Part shown: positions 6,024-13,691 of the stretch, in pieces
Position numbering within the stretch: position 1 is the stretch's first letter
Layout of the letters: each line of letters begins with the position of its first letter
Assembly: GCA_965246745.1 (NCBI GenBank)
Contig: OZ251980.1
Coordinates: forward strand, 1,922,001-1,986,000
Length of the DNA: 64,000 nucleotides
Direction of reading: 5' to 3'
From: JANXMY01 sp965246745
GTDB lineage: Bacteria > Armatimonadota > Armatimonadia > Armatimonadales > Capsulimonadaceae
Made by a program: the position numbers and the translations under genes
Notes under the pieces: model-generated
Told to the model about the DNA's origin: nothing
What the model saw: only the letters and a program-made list of their open reading frames with translations
Databases searched by the model: none

Positions 6024-7853
6024 ATGAAAGCCAGTTATGCCCTCAGCCAGCCGGTTGTTCCCGAAGGTGCCCCCGCCGCCCTTGACCTGCTGATCTCGTT
6101 TGACGCCGAAGCGGCAAAAACCGAGCGACGCCCGCTGTCGCTTTCGCTCGTGATTGACCGCTCCGGCTCCATGGCGGGCGTGCCGCTCAAAAACGCCGTC
6201 CGCGCCGCCCAGGCGCTGGTCGAGCAGCTTCTGCCGACCGACACACTCTCGATTGTTGTTTACGATGACCAGGTGCAGACTATCTGGGAGCCGCAGCCGG
6301 TCGCCGACAAAGCCGCCGCCGGCGCGGTATTGGAGAAAATCCGGCCCGGCGGGACGACCAACCTCAGCGGCGGCTGGCTGAAGGGCTGCGAGCACGCCCT
6401 GTCCGGCGGCAGCGCAGACAGCGTCCGGCGAGTTCTCCTGCTGACCGACGGCCAGGCCAATGCCGGCGTGACCGATCCGCAGATTTTGACCAAAACGGCC
6501 CAGCAAAAAGCCGAATCGGGCGTCGTTACGACAACGCTCGGCTTCGGCGCTCACTTCAACGAAGACCTGCTGATCGGCATGGCCCGCGCCTCCGGCGGCA
6601 ACTTTTACTTTATCCAGTCCTACGACGATGCCGCCGAGGTCTTCAAGATCGAGCTGGACAGCCTGAAATCGGTCGCCGTCCAAAACCTCACCGTCACGCT
6701 TCAGCCCGCACCCGGCGTTTCGCTGCATCTCTTGTCCCGCTACCAAACGGTTCCGAACGGCGACGCGCTTTCGGTCGCAATGGGCGATGTCTACGACGGG
6801 GAACCCAAGCTGCTGGCCCTCGCGCTGTCGGCGCCGGCCCAAACAACGCTCGGAGCGCACGACCTGCTGCAATTTTCTTTCATGGGCGACGCCGTCACCG
6901 ACGGCGCAATAGTCCAGGCGTCAGGCGCACTGACCGCGCCCTACCAAATCGGAACCGCCGAAGACGCCATGAGCGCCGCGCCGCCCACCGGCATCCTCAC
7001 CCAGCTCACGCGCATTCGGATCGCCCGCGCCAAAGACGACGCGATTGAGCTGGCCGATGCCGGAAAGCACGCCGAGGCCGCGCAGACGCTGCGAGCCGCC
7101 CTTGCCGACTTCCGGCGGCAGGGTCTCGGCGAGTCGTTTGAGATCGCGGAAGAGCTGGAACAGCTTGAATACTTCGCCCAGCGCCTAGAGTCCAAAAAGT
7201 TCGACAACGCCAGCCGCAAGGAAATGCGGGACCAGTCCTACCAGGCAGGTGCCCGAAACCGCGCCGACCTCAACCTGCGCGGGGTCGCCTCGGGGTCCGC
7301 CCAAAGCCTGCCGACCGTCTCGCCCGCCGACGCGGCAGGCGGCATCCAAGTGGAATGCTACCGGCAGGGCGGCAAGCTGCGGATGCGAGTCGTCACAAGC
7401 GGCTACAATTCGGACTTCAACGTTCAGTTCCCGCGTGCCATCCGCGAAGAAGGCGTGACCTACCTGGTGGAAGACCTGCGAGTGTCCTCCGACGGCACGT
7501 TCTACCATGCCGGCGGCATTATCAAGCGGGTCCTGACGCCCGGCACGGAAAACCGCTATGCCGGCAGCGCCGCCCCGGCACGCGCCGCTCGGACCGCCGC
7601 CGCACCCGCCCGGACCGCCGCCGACCTGCCGACCACCACCGCTGTCGGCTCCGGCGTTCTGGTTCAGTGCATCAAAGACGGCAGCAAACTCCGCGCCCGC
7701 GTCGTTTCCGACGGCTACGATCCGAACTTCAACATGCGCTTTCCCCGCGACATCCGCGAAGAAGGAACACTGTACGTCGTGGACGAAGTGCAGGAAGTCG
7801 GCGGCGGCGGCAGCTACATGACCGTCGGGGCCATCCGAAGATTTGTTCAATGA
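6024..7853 (+). CDS. VWA-domain protein with duplicated C-terminal domain
   Basis: The 609-residue protein has a von Willebrand A domain at about 38-205 with a full MIDAS site: DRSGSM (D45, S47, S49), GGTTNLSGG and LLLTDGQANAG. After a middle region and a helical segment (about 330-400) it carries two copies of a module of roughly 65 residues at about 425-495 and 540-609. Each starts IQVECYRQGGKLRMRVV or VLVQCIKDGSKLRARVV and continues with a GY(N/D)xxFNxxFPRxIREEG pattern. No signal peptide is apparent, so a cytoplasmic metal-dependent adhesion or scaffold role is likely. The two C-terminal modules are joined by an Ala/Pro-rich linker. AGGAG precedes the ATG. Confidence 0.85.
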   Translation: MKASYALSQPVVPEGAPAALDLLISFDAEAAKTERRPLSLSLVIDRSGSMAGVPLKNAVRAAQALVEQLLPTDTLSIVVYDDQVQTIWEPQPVADKAAAGAVLEKIRPGGTTNLSGGWLKGCEHALSGGSADSVRRVLLLTDGQANAGVTDPQILTKTAQQKAESGVVTTTLGFGAHFNEDLLIGMARASGGNFYFIQSYDDAAEVFKIELDSLKSVAVQNLTVTLQPAPGVSLHLLSRYQTVPNGDALSVAMGDVYDGEPKLLALALSAPAQTTLGAHDLLQFSFMGDAVTDGAIVQASGALTAPYQIGTAEDAMSAAPPTGILTQLTRIRIARAKDDAIELADAGKHAEAAQTLRAALADFRRQGLGESFEIAEELEQLEYFAQRLESKKFDNASRKEMRDQSYQAGARNRADLNLRGVASGSAQSLPTVSPADAAGGIQVECYRQGGKLRMRVVTSGYNSDFNVQFPRAIREEGVTYLVEDLRVSSDGTFYHAGGIIKRVLTPGTENRYAGSAAPARAARTAAAPARTAADLPTTTAVGSGVLVQCIKDGSKLRARVVSDGYDPNFNMRFPRDIREEGTLYVVDEVQEVGGGGSYMTVGAIRRFVQ

Positions 7854-7904
7854 TACCGGGACCCGGCATTTCGGGTGCCGGCTCTTAGAAATACAACCCA
7901 CTTT

Positions 7905-8774
7905 ATGCAGACGATCACTGAAATCGCCAAGCTCCGCGCGGCGCTGAAAGCCGCCCGGCAAAACTCCCAAACCGTCGGCCTCGTGCCGACCATGGGCGCG
8001 TTCCACGAAGGCCACCTCGCTTTGATGCGCCGGGCCAAAGCCGAAAACGATCTTTTGGTCGTGACCCTGTTCGTCAACCCGACCCAGTTCAACGATCTCG
8101 ACGACTTCGACCAGTACCCGCGCGACCCCGCCCGCGACTCGGCGCTGGCCGATCAGGCCGGCACGGACATCTTGTTCACGCCGGCCCCCGAAGCCATGTA
8201 TCCCAAAGGCTTCGATACCGTCGTCGTCGTCCGCGCCCTGTCCGAGCGCCTCGAAGGCGCGTCCCGCCCCGGCCACTACGCCGGAGTCGCCACCGTCGTC
8301 GCCAAGCTGCTGAACCTAGCCGGGGCCGACCGCGCCTACTTCGGCGAAAAAGACTGGCAGCAGCTTCAGATCATCAAAGCGCTCACCCGCGACCTCGACA
8401 TCCCGTCCGAAATCGTCCCTGTCCCGACTGTCCGGGAACCCGGCGGCCTCGCGCTGTCGTCGCGCAACATTCGCCTGACCCCCGCCCAGCGCTCGGCAGC
8501 ATTGGTGCTGTCCGCCGCCCTCGACAACGCCCAGTCCATCGCCGACACCGGCGTTCAGGACGCCTACCAGCTTGCGGCGTGGATGCGCCAGACCATCGAA
8601 GTCCAGCCGCTCGCTCAAGTAGACTACGCCGTCGTCGTCGCCCCCGACACGCTGCAAGAGATAGACACTATCGAAGCCGGAGCCGTCGCCCTCGTCGCCG
8701 CCACCTTCGGCAAAGTCCGCTTGGTAGACGCCCGCCTCCTGCGCCCGTCTGAAGGCACAAGCGTGCGGCGCTGA
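7905..8774 (+). CDS. panC: Pantothenate synthetase
   Basis: This 289-residue enzyme condenses pantoate and beta-alanine using ATP. Visible motifs are GLVPTMGAFHEGHLALM (HIGH-like), VTLFVNPTQFN, RPGHYAGVATVVAKLLN, AYFGEKDWQQLQ and the KMSKS-like LSSRNIRL. I choose ATG 7905 (MQTITEIAKL) over the upstream GTG at 7875 because it matches the family N-terminus. A TACAAC lies 7 bases upstream. A hairpin at 7863-7880 could end the preceding gene. It terminates in a long inverted repeat shared with the convergent gene. Confidence 0.96.
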   Translation: MQTITEIAKLRAALKAARQNSQTVGLVPTMGAFHEGHLALMRRAKAENDLLVVTLFVNPTQFNDLDDFDQYPRDPARDSALADQAGTDILFTPAPEAMYPKGFDTVVVVRALSERLEGASRPGHYAGVATVVAKLLNLAGADRAYFGEKDWQQLQIIKALTRDLDIPSEIVPVPTVREPGGLALSSRNIRLTPAQRSAALVLSAALDNAQSIADTGVQDAYQLAAWMRQTIEVQPLAQVDYAVVVAPDTLQEIDTIEAGAVALVAATFGKVRLVDARLLRPSEGTSVRR

Positions 8775-8790
8775 TGCCGCCGCGCAGAGA

Positions 8791-8914
8791 AAAGCGAGGA
8801 AGTGAACTTCACTCGCTGTTAGAGCCGTCCTTCGGACGGAAGATTAGCCGCGTTCAGCCGGTCTCGCGTCCGAAGGACGCCTTTAACAGCGAGTGAAGTT
8901 CACTTCCTCGCTTT
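8791..8914. repeat. Long inverted repeat, probable bidirectional terminator
   Basis: 31-bp perfect arms (8791-8821 and 8884-8914) enclose two smaller hairpins with loops TTCG (CCGTCC-TTCG-GGACGG-like) and CCGAAGG. The arms end in AAA/TTT runs. It separates panC from the convergent SIMPL gene. Its architecture, an inverted repeat with nested hairpins, is like other repeat elements in this window. Confidence 0.85.
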
Positions 8915-8951
8915 TTTCTCGCTCTTTCTCTCGCTCCTTCTACAGCTTTCC

Positions 8952-9698
8952 CTACTTCGCCCCCAGCGCATACACCAGCACCGCGTCCGCCGTGACTGTA
9001 ATCTGCTGATCGGCAATCGGCGTTTCCGGGGCCGACGACGTATCCGCCATCGCCCGCATTGCCAGCATCGGACGCACCCCCACCGGGGCCGTCCCGCCTT
9101 CGGTCAGCGTCAGCAGCCGGCCCAAGCCGACCCCCGCCGCATCCGCCATCACCGCCGCCTTGCGCTTGGCCGAGCGGACCGCCAGGGTCAGCGCCTCGGA
9201 CTGCGCCGACGCCCGGTTGGACAAGTCAAACGACACCCCGCCCACTTCCGATGCCCCGCCCGCCGTGGCTTTATCAATCACCGCCCCCACCTGCGTCAAG
9301 TCCCGCACCGTCGCCCCCACACTGTTCTGCACTTGATAGCCCGTCAAAACCGGCGGCGACGGCTTGTAATCATACTGCGGCTGCACCGTGTACGACTGCG
9401 TTTGAATGTCTTTGTCGGCGATCTTCGCCCCGCGCAAAGCCGCCAGCAGCGCCGCGGTCCGCCGCGCGTTCTCCCGCACCGCCTCGCTTTGATTCAAAGA
9501 CTGCGTCGTCACCGTCAGCGTCAGCAGCGCAATGTCGGGCTTCGCTTTCACTTCCCCATGCCCCAGCGCCGTGATCCCCTCCGCCGAAGCCGCCACGACA
9601 TACCCGCCCGGACGCCCAATCCCCTGCGCCCGCGCCCCGTCCATCGTTCCCGCCGCCAGCATCGCCAGCACGCCCATCGCCAAAATCCGCTTGTTCAT
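8952..9698 (-). CDS. SIMPL-domain (DUF541) secreted protein
   Basis: The 248-residue protein has a signal peptide (1-24, ending GARA), then ITALGHGEVKAKPDIALLTLTVTTQ, the conserved start of the SIMPL/DUF541 family, and later YTVQPQYDY and GYQVQNSVGATVRDL. Family members are periplasmic or secreted oligomeric proteins linked to oxidative or envelope stress; the biochemical role is unclear. GGAAAGGA precedes the ATG. It lies 21 bp downstream of the CPBP protease gene on the same strand, so the two are probably co-transcribed. Confidence 0.9.
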   Translation of the reverse strand: MNKRILAMGVLAMLAAGTMDGARAQGIGRPGGYVVAASAEGITALGHGEVKAKPDIALLTLTVTTQSLNQSEAVRENARRTAALLAALRGAKIADKDIQTQSYTVQPQYDYKPSPPVLTGYQVQNSVGATVRDLTQVGAVIDKATAGGASEVGGVSFDLSNRASAQSEALTLAVRSAKRKAAVMADAAGVGLGRLLTLTEGGTAPVGVRPMLAMRAMADTSSAPETPIADQQITVTADAVLVYALGAK

Positions 9699-9719
9699 CT
9701 TTTTTTCCTTTCCAATCCC

Positions 9720-10388
9720 TCACCAATACTCCCACCGCGCCGTGTGCAGCACATACACGCCCAGCAGCAAGTTCGTCACCCCGTGCGCCAGTACGCACGC
9801 GAAAAAGTTCCGTGTCACCCGCAGCAAGCCGCACAAGGCCGGTGCGAAAATCAGCGCCGCCAGCCACTCCGGGTGCGACAGCGCGAACAATCCGCTGCTC
9901 ACTAGAAGAGCCGCAAGCGAAAATGTTCCCACCGGCACCCTTTGAAAGTCGTCCGGGTCCGTCACAAAGCGCAGCAGAAAGTTTCGGTAGAACAATTCTT
10001 CGGTCAATGGCGCGACCACCACCAAACCCACAAAGCGCACGGCGAGAAACAAAAACACGCCAAGCGGCGACGCAATCTCCCGCGCCGGGTTGTATGCCGT
10101 CCGGGTCCCCAAAAACGCAAAATGCGGCGTGTTTCGGTCCACAAAAATCCAGACAAAAAACAAAATTGCGCCCAGCGCCGTCGCCCACACCCACCCGCCC
10201 CCGCCGGGCCGCGCCTCGGGAAACGCCCCCCGCAAGGCAACCAAGACCCCGCCGACCAGCGCAATTTTCACGGCATAAAACACCGGGTACAGCCGCAGCG
10301 GCAGATGGCTCTCTATCCCCGTCAGCAGCAGAAACAATCCAAACGGCAGCACATACGGCCCCCACGCCGGCCAAGACTTCACATTCAT
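9720..10388 (-). CDS. CPBP-family (CAAX-like) intramembrane protease, PEP-CTERM-associated type
   Basis: The 222-residue polytopic protein has the CPBP/ABI motifs EELFYR (E130, E131, R135), FALSHPEW (H172) and VLAHGVTN (H202), the predicted metal or glutamate catalytic set. The N-terminus WGPYVLPFGLFLLLTGIE resembles the CAAX prenyl protease-related subgroup known from genomes with PEP-CTERM proteins, and this window has a PEP-CTERM protein at 29882. ATG 10388 is chosen over an upstream start at 10583 because the extra residues are repeat-derived. TATACT ends 6 bases before this ATG, suggesting a leaderless mRNA. Confidence 0.85.
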   Translation of the reverse strand: MNVKSWPAWGPYVLPFGLFLLLTGIESHLPLRLYPVFYAVKIALVGGVLVALRGAFPEARPGGGGWVWATALGAILFFVWIFVDRNTPHFAFLGTRTAYNPAREIASPLGVFLFLAVRFVGLVVVAPLTEELFYRNFLLRFVTDPDDFQRVPVGTFSLAALLVSSGLFALSHPEWLAALIFAPALCGLLRVTRNFFACVLAHGVTNLLLGVYVLHTARWEYW

Positions 10389-10394
10389 ACCGCC

Positions 10395-10400
10395 AGTATA
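10395..10400 (-). promoter_or_regulatory. -10 box of the CPBP gene
   Basis: TATACT on the minus strand is followed by exactly 6 bases and the ATG at 10388. This geometry predicts a transcript beginning at the start codon. Confidence 0.6.
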
Positions 10401-10424
10401 AAGGAGAAAGGCCGGAGCCGTCAA

Positions 10425-10555
10425 GACCCACCCCGGTTCGTTCCTCACCGACCCTCCCGAAACGGGAAGGTTAAGAGCTTCAAAAAAGACTTTTATTCGC
10501 ATCTCCTCACCTTCCCGTTTCGGGAGGGTCGGAACGAAGTTCCGGGGTAGGTTCT
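10425..10555. repeat. Inverted-repeat element upstream of hemW
   Basis: Arms of about 51 bp (10425-10475 and 10505-10555) are inverted and differ at a handful of positions. Each contains CCTCCCGAAACGGGAAGG, which folds on itself. A single diverged arm of the same family lies inside hemW at about 10721-10772. Confidence 0.85.
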
Positions 10556-10557
10556 GG

Positions 10558-10563
10558 TACAAT
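10558..10563 (+). promoter_or_regulatory. -10 box of hemW
   Basis: TACAAT preceded by GG, with 6 bases to the hemW ATG at 10570. A leaderless transcript is predicted. Confidence 0.6.
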
Positions 10564-10569
10564 CTCCCT

Positions 10570-11745
10570 ATGTCAACGCCCATCGGCTGCTACGTCCATA
10601 TCCCGTTCTGCGTCCGCAAATGCGCCTACTGCGACTTCAACTCCTACTCCGGCTACACCGACGCCCACATCGCCCGCTATGTCCACGCGCTGACCCAGGA
10701 AATCCGCCAAGCCGAACTCTTTCCCTCTCCGCTTCGGGGAGGGTGGCGAGGAACGAGCCGGGAGGGGTCTGTAGACTCCGTCTTCTTCGGCGGCGGCACC
10801 CCGACCGCCATTCCCGCCGCCGACGAAGCCGCGCTGCTGCACTCGGTTCTTGACACCCTGCCCGTGACCCCCGACGCCGAGATTACCACCGAAGCCAACC
10901 CCGGCACGATGGACGTGCGCCACCTATCGGTGCTGCGCGACGCCGGCTTCAACCGCATCTCGTTCGGCGTCCAATCGTTCGACCCCGGCCTGCTCCAAAC
11001 TTTGGACCGCATCCACACCGCCGGCGAAGCCCGCGCCGCAATCAAAGCCGCCCGCGCCGCCGGCTTCGAGAATGTCTCGCTCGACCTGATGTTCGCCCTG
11101 CCGCGCCAAACGCTCAAACACTGGCAGGACACGCTCGCGCAGGCGTTAGAACTCGAAACCGATCACCTTTCGCTTTACTCGCTCATTGTTGAAGAAGGCA
11201 CCGGCTTTTACACGCTTCAGCAAAAAGGCCGCCTCCCGCTCCCAAGCGACGACCTCGCCGCCGACATGTACGAGATGGCCGTCGAGACCGCTCAGGCCCA
11301 CGGCTACAGGCAGTACGAGATCGCCAACTTCGCCCGCCCAAATCGCGAAAGCCGCCAAAACCTGCACTACTGGCGCAACGATCCCTACCACGCCTTCGGC
11401 TGCGGCGCGGTCTCCTACCTAAACGGCGCCCGGCGGACCCGCCTCAAAACCCCCGCCCAGTACGCCGACGCCGTGGAAGCCAACGCTGATTTAACGCTGT
11501 CCGCCGAAACCCTCACCGACGCCGAGACCCAGGCCGAAACCATCATGCTCGGCCTGCGCCTCACCCACGAAGGCGTGAACATCCCGCGCTTCGTCGCCCG
11601 CTTCGGCACCGACCCCCGCGAGACATTCGCCGCCGAAATCGAGACCTTCACCCGTCGCGGCCTCTTAGAAGTCACCCCTGACGCCATCCGCCTCACCCCG
11701 CAAGGCGTCTTCTTAGCCAGCGAAGTCATGGTCGCATTTGTTTGA
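10570..11745 (+). CDS. hemW: Radical SAM heme chaperone HemW
   Basis: The 391-residue radical SAM protein has the HemW-type cluster CVRKCAYC (C14, C18, C21) after YVHIPF, then VDSVFFGGGTPT, TTEANPG, RISFGVQSFD and SLDLMFALPRQT. HemW delivers heme and is often mis-annotated as coproporphyrinogen III oxidase HemN; the CxxxCxxC without a fourth HemN-type Cys supports HemW. Residues about 51-67 (FPSPLRGGWRGTSREGS) are an extra segment encoded by an in-frame copy of the repeat at 10425-10555. The insertion falls in the loop before the FFGGGTP strand, where it may be tolerated. Confidence 0.93.
   Translation: MSTPIGCYVHIPFCVRKCAYCDFNSYSGYTDAHIARYVHALTQEIRQAELFPSPLRGGWRGTSREGSVDSVFFGGGTPTAIPAADEAALLHSVLDTLPVTPDAEITTEANPGTMDVRHLSVLRDAGFNRISFGVQSFDPGLLQTLDRIHTAGEARAAIKAARAAGFENVSLDLMFALPRQTLKHWQDTLAQALELETDHLSLYSLIVEEGTGFYTLQQKGRLPLPSDDLAADMYEMAVETAQAHGYRQYEIANFARPNRESRQNLHYWRNDPYHAFGCGAVSYLNGARRTRLKTPAQYADAVEANADLTLSAETLTDAETQAETIMLGLRLTHEGVNIPRFVARFGTDPRETFAAEIETFTRRGLLEVTPDAIRLTPQGVFLASEVMVAFV
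10721..10772 (+). repeat. Repeat arm inserted in frame in hemW
   Basis: The sequence CTTCGGGGAGGGTGGCGAGG and the bases after it match the reverse complement of the left arm at 10425-10475, read as 17 extra codons. Confidence 0.75.
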
Positions 11746-11756
11746 TGGGAGAAAAA

Positions 11757-12326
11757 ATGAGCGAACCGATTGATTGGGACCAATTAGAACAGGAAAGGCA
11801 AGCGCGGCGTGATGCCGGGCTTCCTGCCATTTCCGTTTTAGAGCTTATCATTGGCGAAGACCGAATTCGAGAAGCCGTGGATTTCTATGTCGCTCACGCT
11901 TATCGGGACAGCACTGAGCTTGTACTCAGCTTTCTGCGGCGGTTCCGGCCCTTGTCCGCGATGCAGCGCTGCTATAAGATTATCCAATCGGATGCCAATC
12001 GTGAAACCCGACGCGCGGCGATTAGCTTGCTGACAGACATTGCAGATGGACACGCTTTAGACTGGATTGACGAGTTTTTGGCCGATCCCGATGATTGGAT
12101 ACAACAAGGAGCGATTAACATTTTGGACCAAATGCTGTTCGGCGGCGGCATCCGGGAATATGAGGAAGCAATGGGAAAAGCAGGCCGCTTGCTCACATCC
12201 GCCGAGACCCACCCAAACCCCAATGTTCGTCAAGGCGCAGCTAATCTTCGTGGCGATGAAGCCCGGAGAGCAGCAAAGGAAAAGGCGTGGGACGACTTTT
12301 ACGAGAGCAAACAAAACGCGCCGTAA
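11757..12326 (+). CDS. Helical (HEAT-like) protein of unknown function
   Basis: The 189-residue protein has a run of amphipathic helices: VDFYVAHAYRDSTELVLSFL, RRAAISLLTDIADGHALDWI, WIQQGAINILDQML. The DW(I)xxFLADPDDWIQQGAINIL pattern is reminiscent of HEAT-like repeat proteins, including some polymorphic-toxin immunity proteins, but I do not recognise a named family. I choose ATG 11757 because GGGAG lies 6 bases upstream; an ATG at 11742 overlapping hemW is possible. It probably shares the hemW transcript. Confidence 0.7.
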   Translation: MSEPIDWDQLEQERQARRDAGLPAISVLELIIGEDRIREAVDFYVAHAYRDSTELVLSFLRRFRPLSAMQRCYKIIQSDANRETRRAAISLLTDIADGHALDWIDEFLADPDDWIQQGAINILDQMLFGGGIREYEEAMGKAGRLLTSAETHPNPNVRQGAANLRGDEARRAAKEKAWDDFYESKQNAP

Positions 12327-12532
12327 GCCGCGCCATACCGTAAACGGCATGGCTATTGAGCGCGGACGCTGAAAACTACCGCTTCGGGGCACTGGGGGAT
12401 GTTCGGGTAGGGGCCGGGCTTGCCCTGCCCTCTTTATTTGTTGCCCTGTTCTTTCCGTAGAAAGCCGGCGGGTAGGAGCAAGCCCTACGCAAATGCCTAT
12501 TCTTAACCCCGCGTCCTCCGGGTCTGCCAGTG

Positions 12533-12594
12533 CAGAAGCGGTGCGTGTTCTGGCGTCCGCGCCGTCTAGCCGTGTGTTTATGCCTGCGGCATTA
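12533..12594 (+). repeat. Dispersed hairpin repeat, copy 2 of 3
   Basis: It shares GAAGCGGT, CTGGCGTCCGCGCC and AGCCGTGTG with copies at 546 and 18093. Its terminal hairpin is ATGCC-TGC-GGCAT, a different stem from the other copies with pairing preserved. The preceding 200 bases (12327-12532) hold no gene that I can support. Confidence 0.75.
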
Positions 12595-12601
12595 CTTCGT
12601 A

Positions 12602-12871
12602 TCAACACCTGGTTCCTTCTTCAGCCTCCGGCTTTCCAATCGTGTAGACGACTAAATAATCCGGGTTGGATATGACAGCCCCGCTCGGCTTTAAGCGATA
12701 CTCCCCTTCCGGCGCAACAGTCAGCGCCTTCAAATCCGCTGGCAGCGTGAACTCTTCACCGGTGTCTTGAAAGTCAATGGCGATGATCGCTTCATTGACG
12801 CGGGTGATAATGCCGTGGAGCTGAACTTTTTGACTCACAGCTCCCGTTTCATCAAGATAGGTCAAAATCAT
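12602..12871 (-). CDS. Small protein of unknown function
   Basis: The 89-residue frame starts MILTYLDETGAVSQKVQLHG and contains beta-rich text (GIITRVNEAIIAIDFQD, TGEEFTLPADLKAL, DYLVVYTIGKPE), suggesting a small beta-barrel. I do not recognise the family. A longer reading from 12901 is possible, but its extra residues are a shadow of the overlapping small frame at 12852-12917. No good ribosome site precedes either start, so translation may be coupled to that small frame. Confidence 0.55.
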   Translation of the reverse strand: MILTYLDETGAVSQKVQLHGIITRVNEAIIAIDFQDTGEEFTLPADLKALTVAPEGEYRLKPSGAVISNPDYLVVYTIGKPEAEEGTRC

Positions 12872-12917
12872 CCTCGGCGTCAGGCACGAATGACCCGGCA
12901 TCTTCTACATGTTCCAT
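12852..12917 (-). CDS. Possible 21-residue leader or antitoxin-tail-like peptide
   Basis: The ATG at 12917 follows AGAGGAAAA at good spacing. The frame gives a strongly acidic 21-residue peptide ending PDAEDDFDLS and overlaps the start of the next gene in another frame. It could be a coupling leader, or a relic of a Phd-type acidic tail. The only evidence is the ribosome site and the overlap. Confidence 0.3.
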   Translation of the reverse strand: MEHVEDAGSFVPDAEDDFDLS

Positions 12918-12960
12918 CGTTTTCCTCTTGTTTTCCGTCGCCTCGACGGTGGTTTGTCCG

Positions 12961-12983
12961 AGCCTCGGAATTTATTCCGTGGC
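12961..12983 (+). repeat. Partial copy of the 42102-42263 palindrome
   Basis: 23 bases from AGCCTCGGAATTTATTCCG to GGC are identical to part of the arms of the inverted repeat at 42102-42263. The motif CGGAATTTATTCCG is itself near-palindromic. It lies in the gap between the unknown small gene and the precorrin-2 dehydrogenase gene. Confidence 0.8.
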
Positions 12984-13040
12984 TTCCTGTTCCATCACTC
13001 GCTCTTTTACGCTCGCGACTAACCATCATACCCCTTCGGG

Positions 13041-13046
13041 TACAAT
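13041..13046 (+). promoter_or_regulatory. -10 box of the tetrapyrrole operon
   Basis: GGGTACAAT has its last base 9 bases before the ATG at 13056, implying a leader of a few bases at most. Confidence 0.55.
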
Positions 13047-13055
13047 ACTCATAGA

Positions 13056-13691
13056 ATGGGCCTCTATCCGATTAGCCTCAATCTCGAAGGTCGGCTGTGC
13101 CTCGTCGTCGGCGGCGGCAAAGTGGCCGAGCGCAAGATTAAAGCGCTGCGGGCGGCAGGGGCGAGCGTGCGCCTCGTCTCGCCGGACGCGACGCCGAACT
13201 TGCAGGCGATGGCGGAGGGCGGCAAAATTGACTGGCGGCGGGACGCCTTCGACGCGGGTGGAACCGGGACGCTGGACGGCGTGTTTTTAGTCTTAGCCTG
13301 CACGAACAATCGCGAAGTCAACGCCGAACTTACCCGCAACGCGCAGGCGCACGGTCTGCTCGTGCTGTGCGCCGACGATCCCGAAGCCGGCAACTTCGTC
13401 TCGGCGGCGCAGGTCACGCGCGGCGACTTAATTTTGACGGTTTCGACGGGCGGCGGCAGCCCGACGCTGGCGGCGGTGCTGCGGGAGCGTTTGGAAACTG
13501 AGTTCGGGCCGGAATGGGCACAGATGGTAGAAATAATCGGCAGGCAGCGCGAATTTGTCAAAACGAACTCCGACGAAGCGGCCCGGAAAGCCGCCGTTCG
13601 GCGCGTTCTCGACGACCCCGAAGTGCGCCGGCTGCTGATTGACGGCAATGTTTTAGAAGCGGAAGCGCAAATCCACGCATGTCTCTCTTAG
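13056..13691 (+). CDS. Precorrin-2 dehydrogenase / sirohydrochlorin ferrochelatase (CysG-N/Met8 type)
   Basis: The 211-residue protein begins MGLYPISLNLEGRLCLVVGG and continues GKVAERK, the NAD-binding start of siroheme synthase N-terminal domains. ACTNNREVN, LCADDPEAGNFVSAA and LILTVSTGGGSPTLA follow as in CysG-N/Met8. It oxidises precorrin-2 to sirohydrochlorin and may insert iron. It overlaps hemA by 13 bp. The CbiX-type chelatases at 40953 and 42571 could act on its product. Confidence 0.93.
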   Translation: MGLYPISLNLEGRLCLVVGGGKVAERKIKALRAAGASVRLVSPDATPNLQAMAEGGKIDWRRDAFDAGGTGTLDGVFLVLACTNNREVNAELTRNAQAHGLLVLCADDPEAGNFVSAAQVTRGDLILTVSTGGGSPTLAAVLRERLETEFGPEWAQMVEIIGRQREFVKTNSDEAARKAAVRRVLDDPEVRRLLIDGNVLEAEAQIHACLS

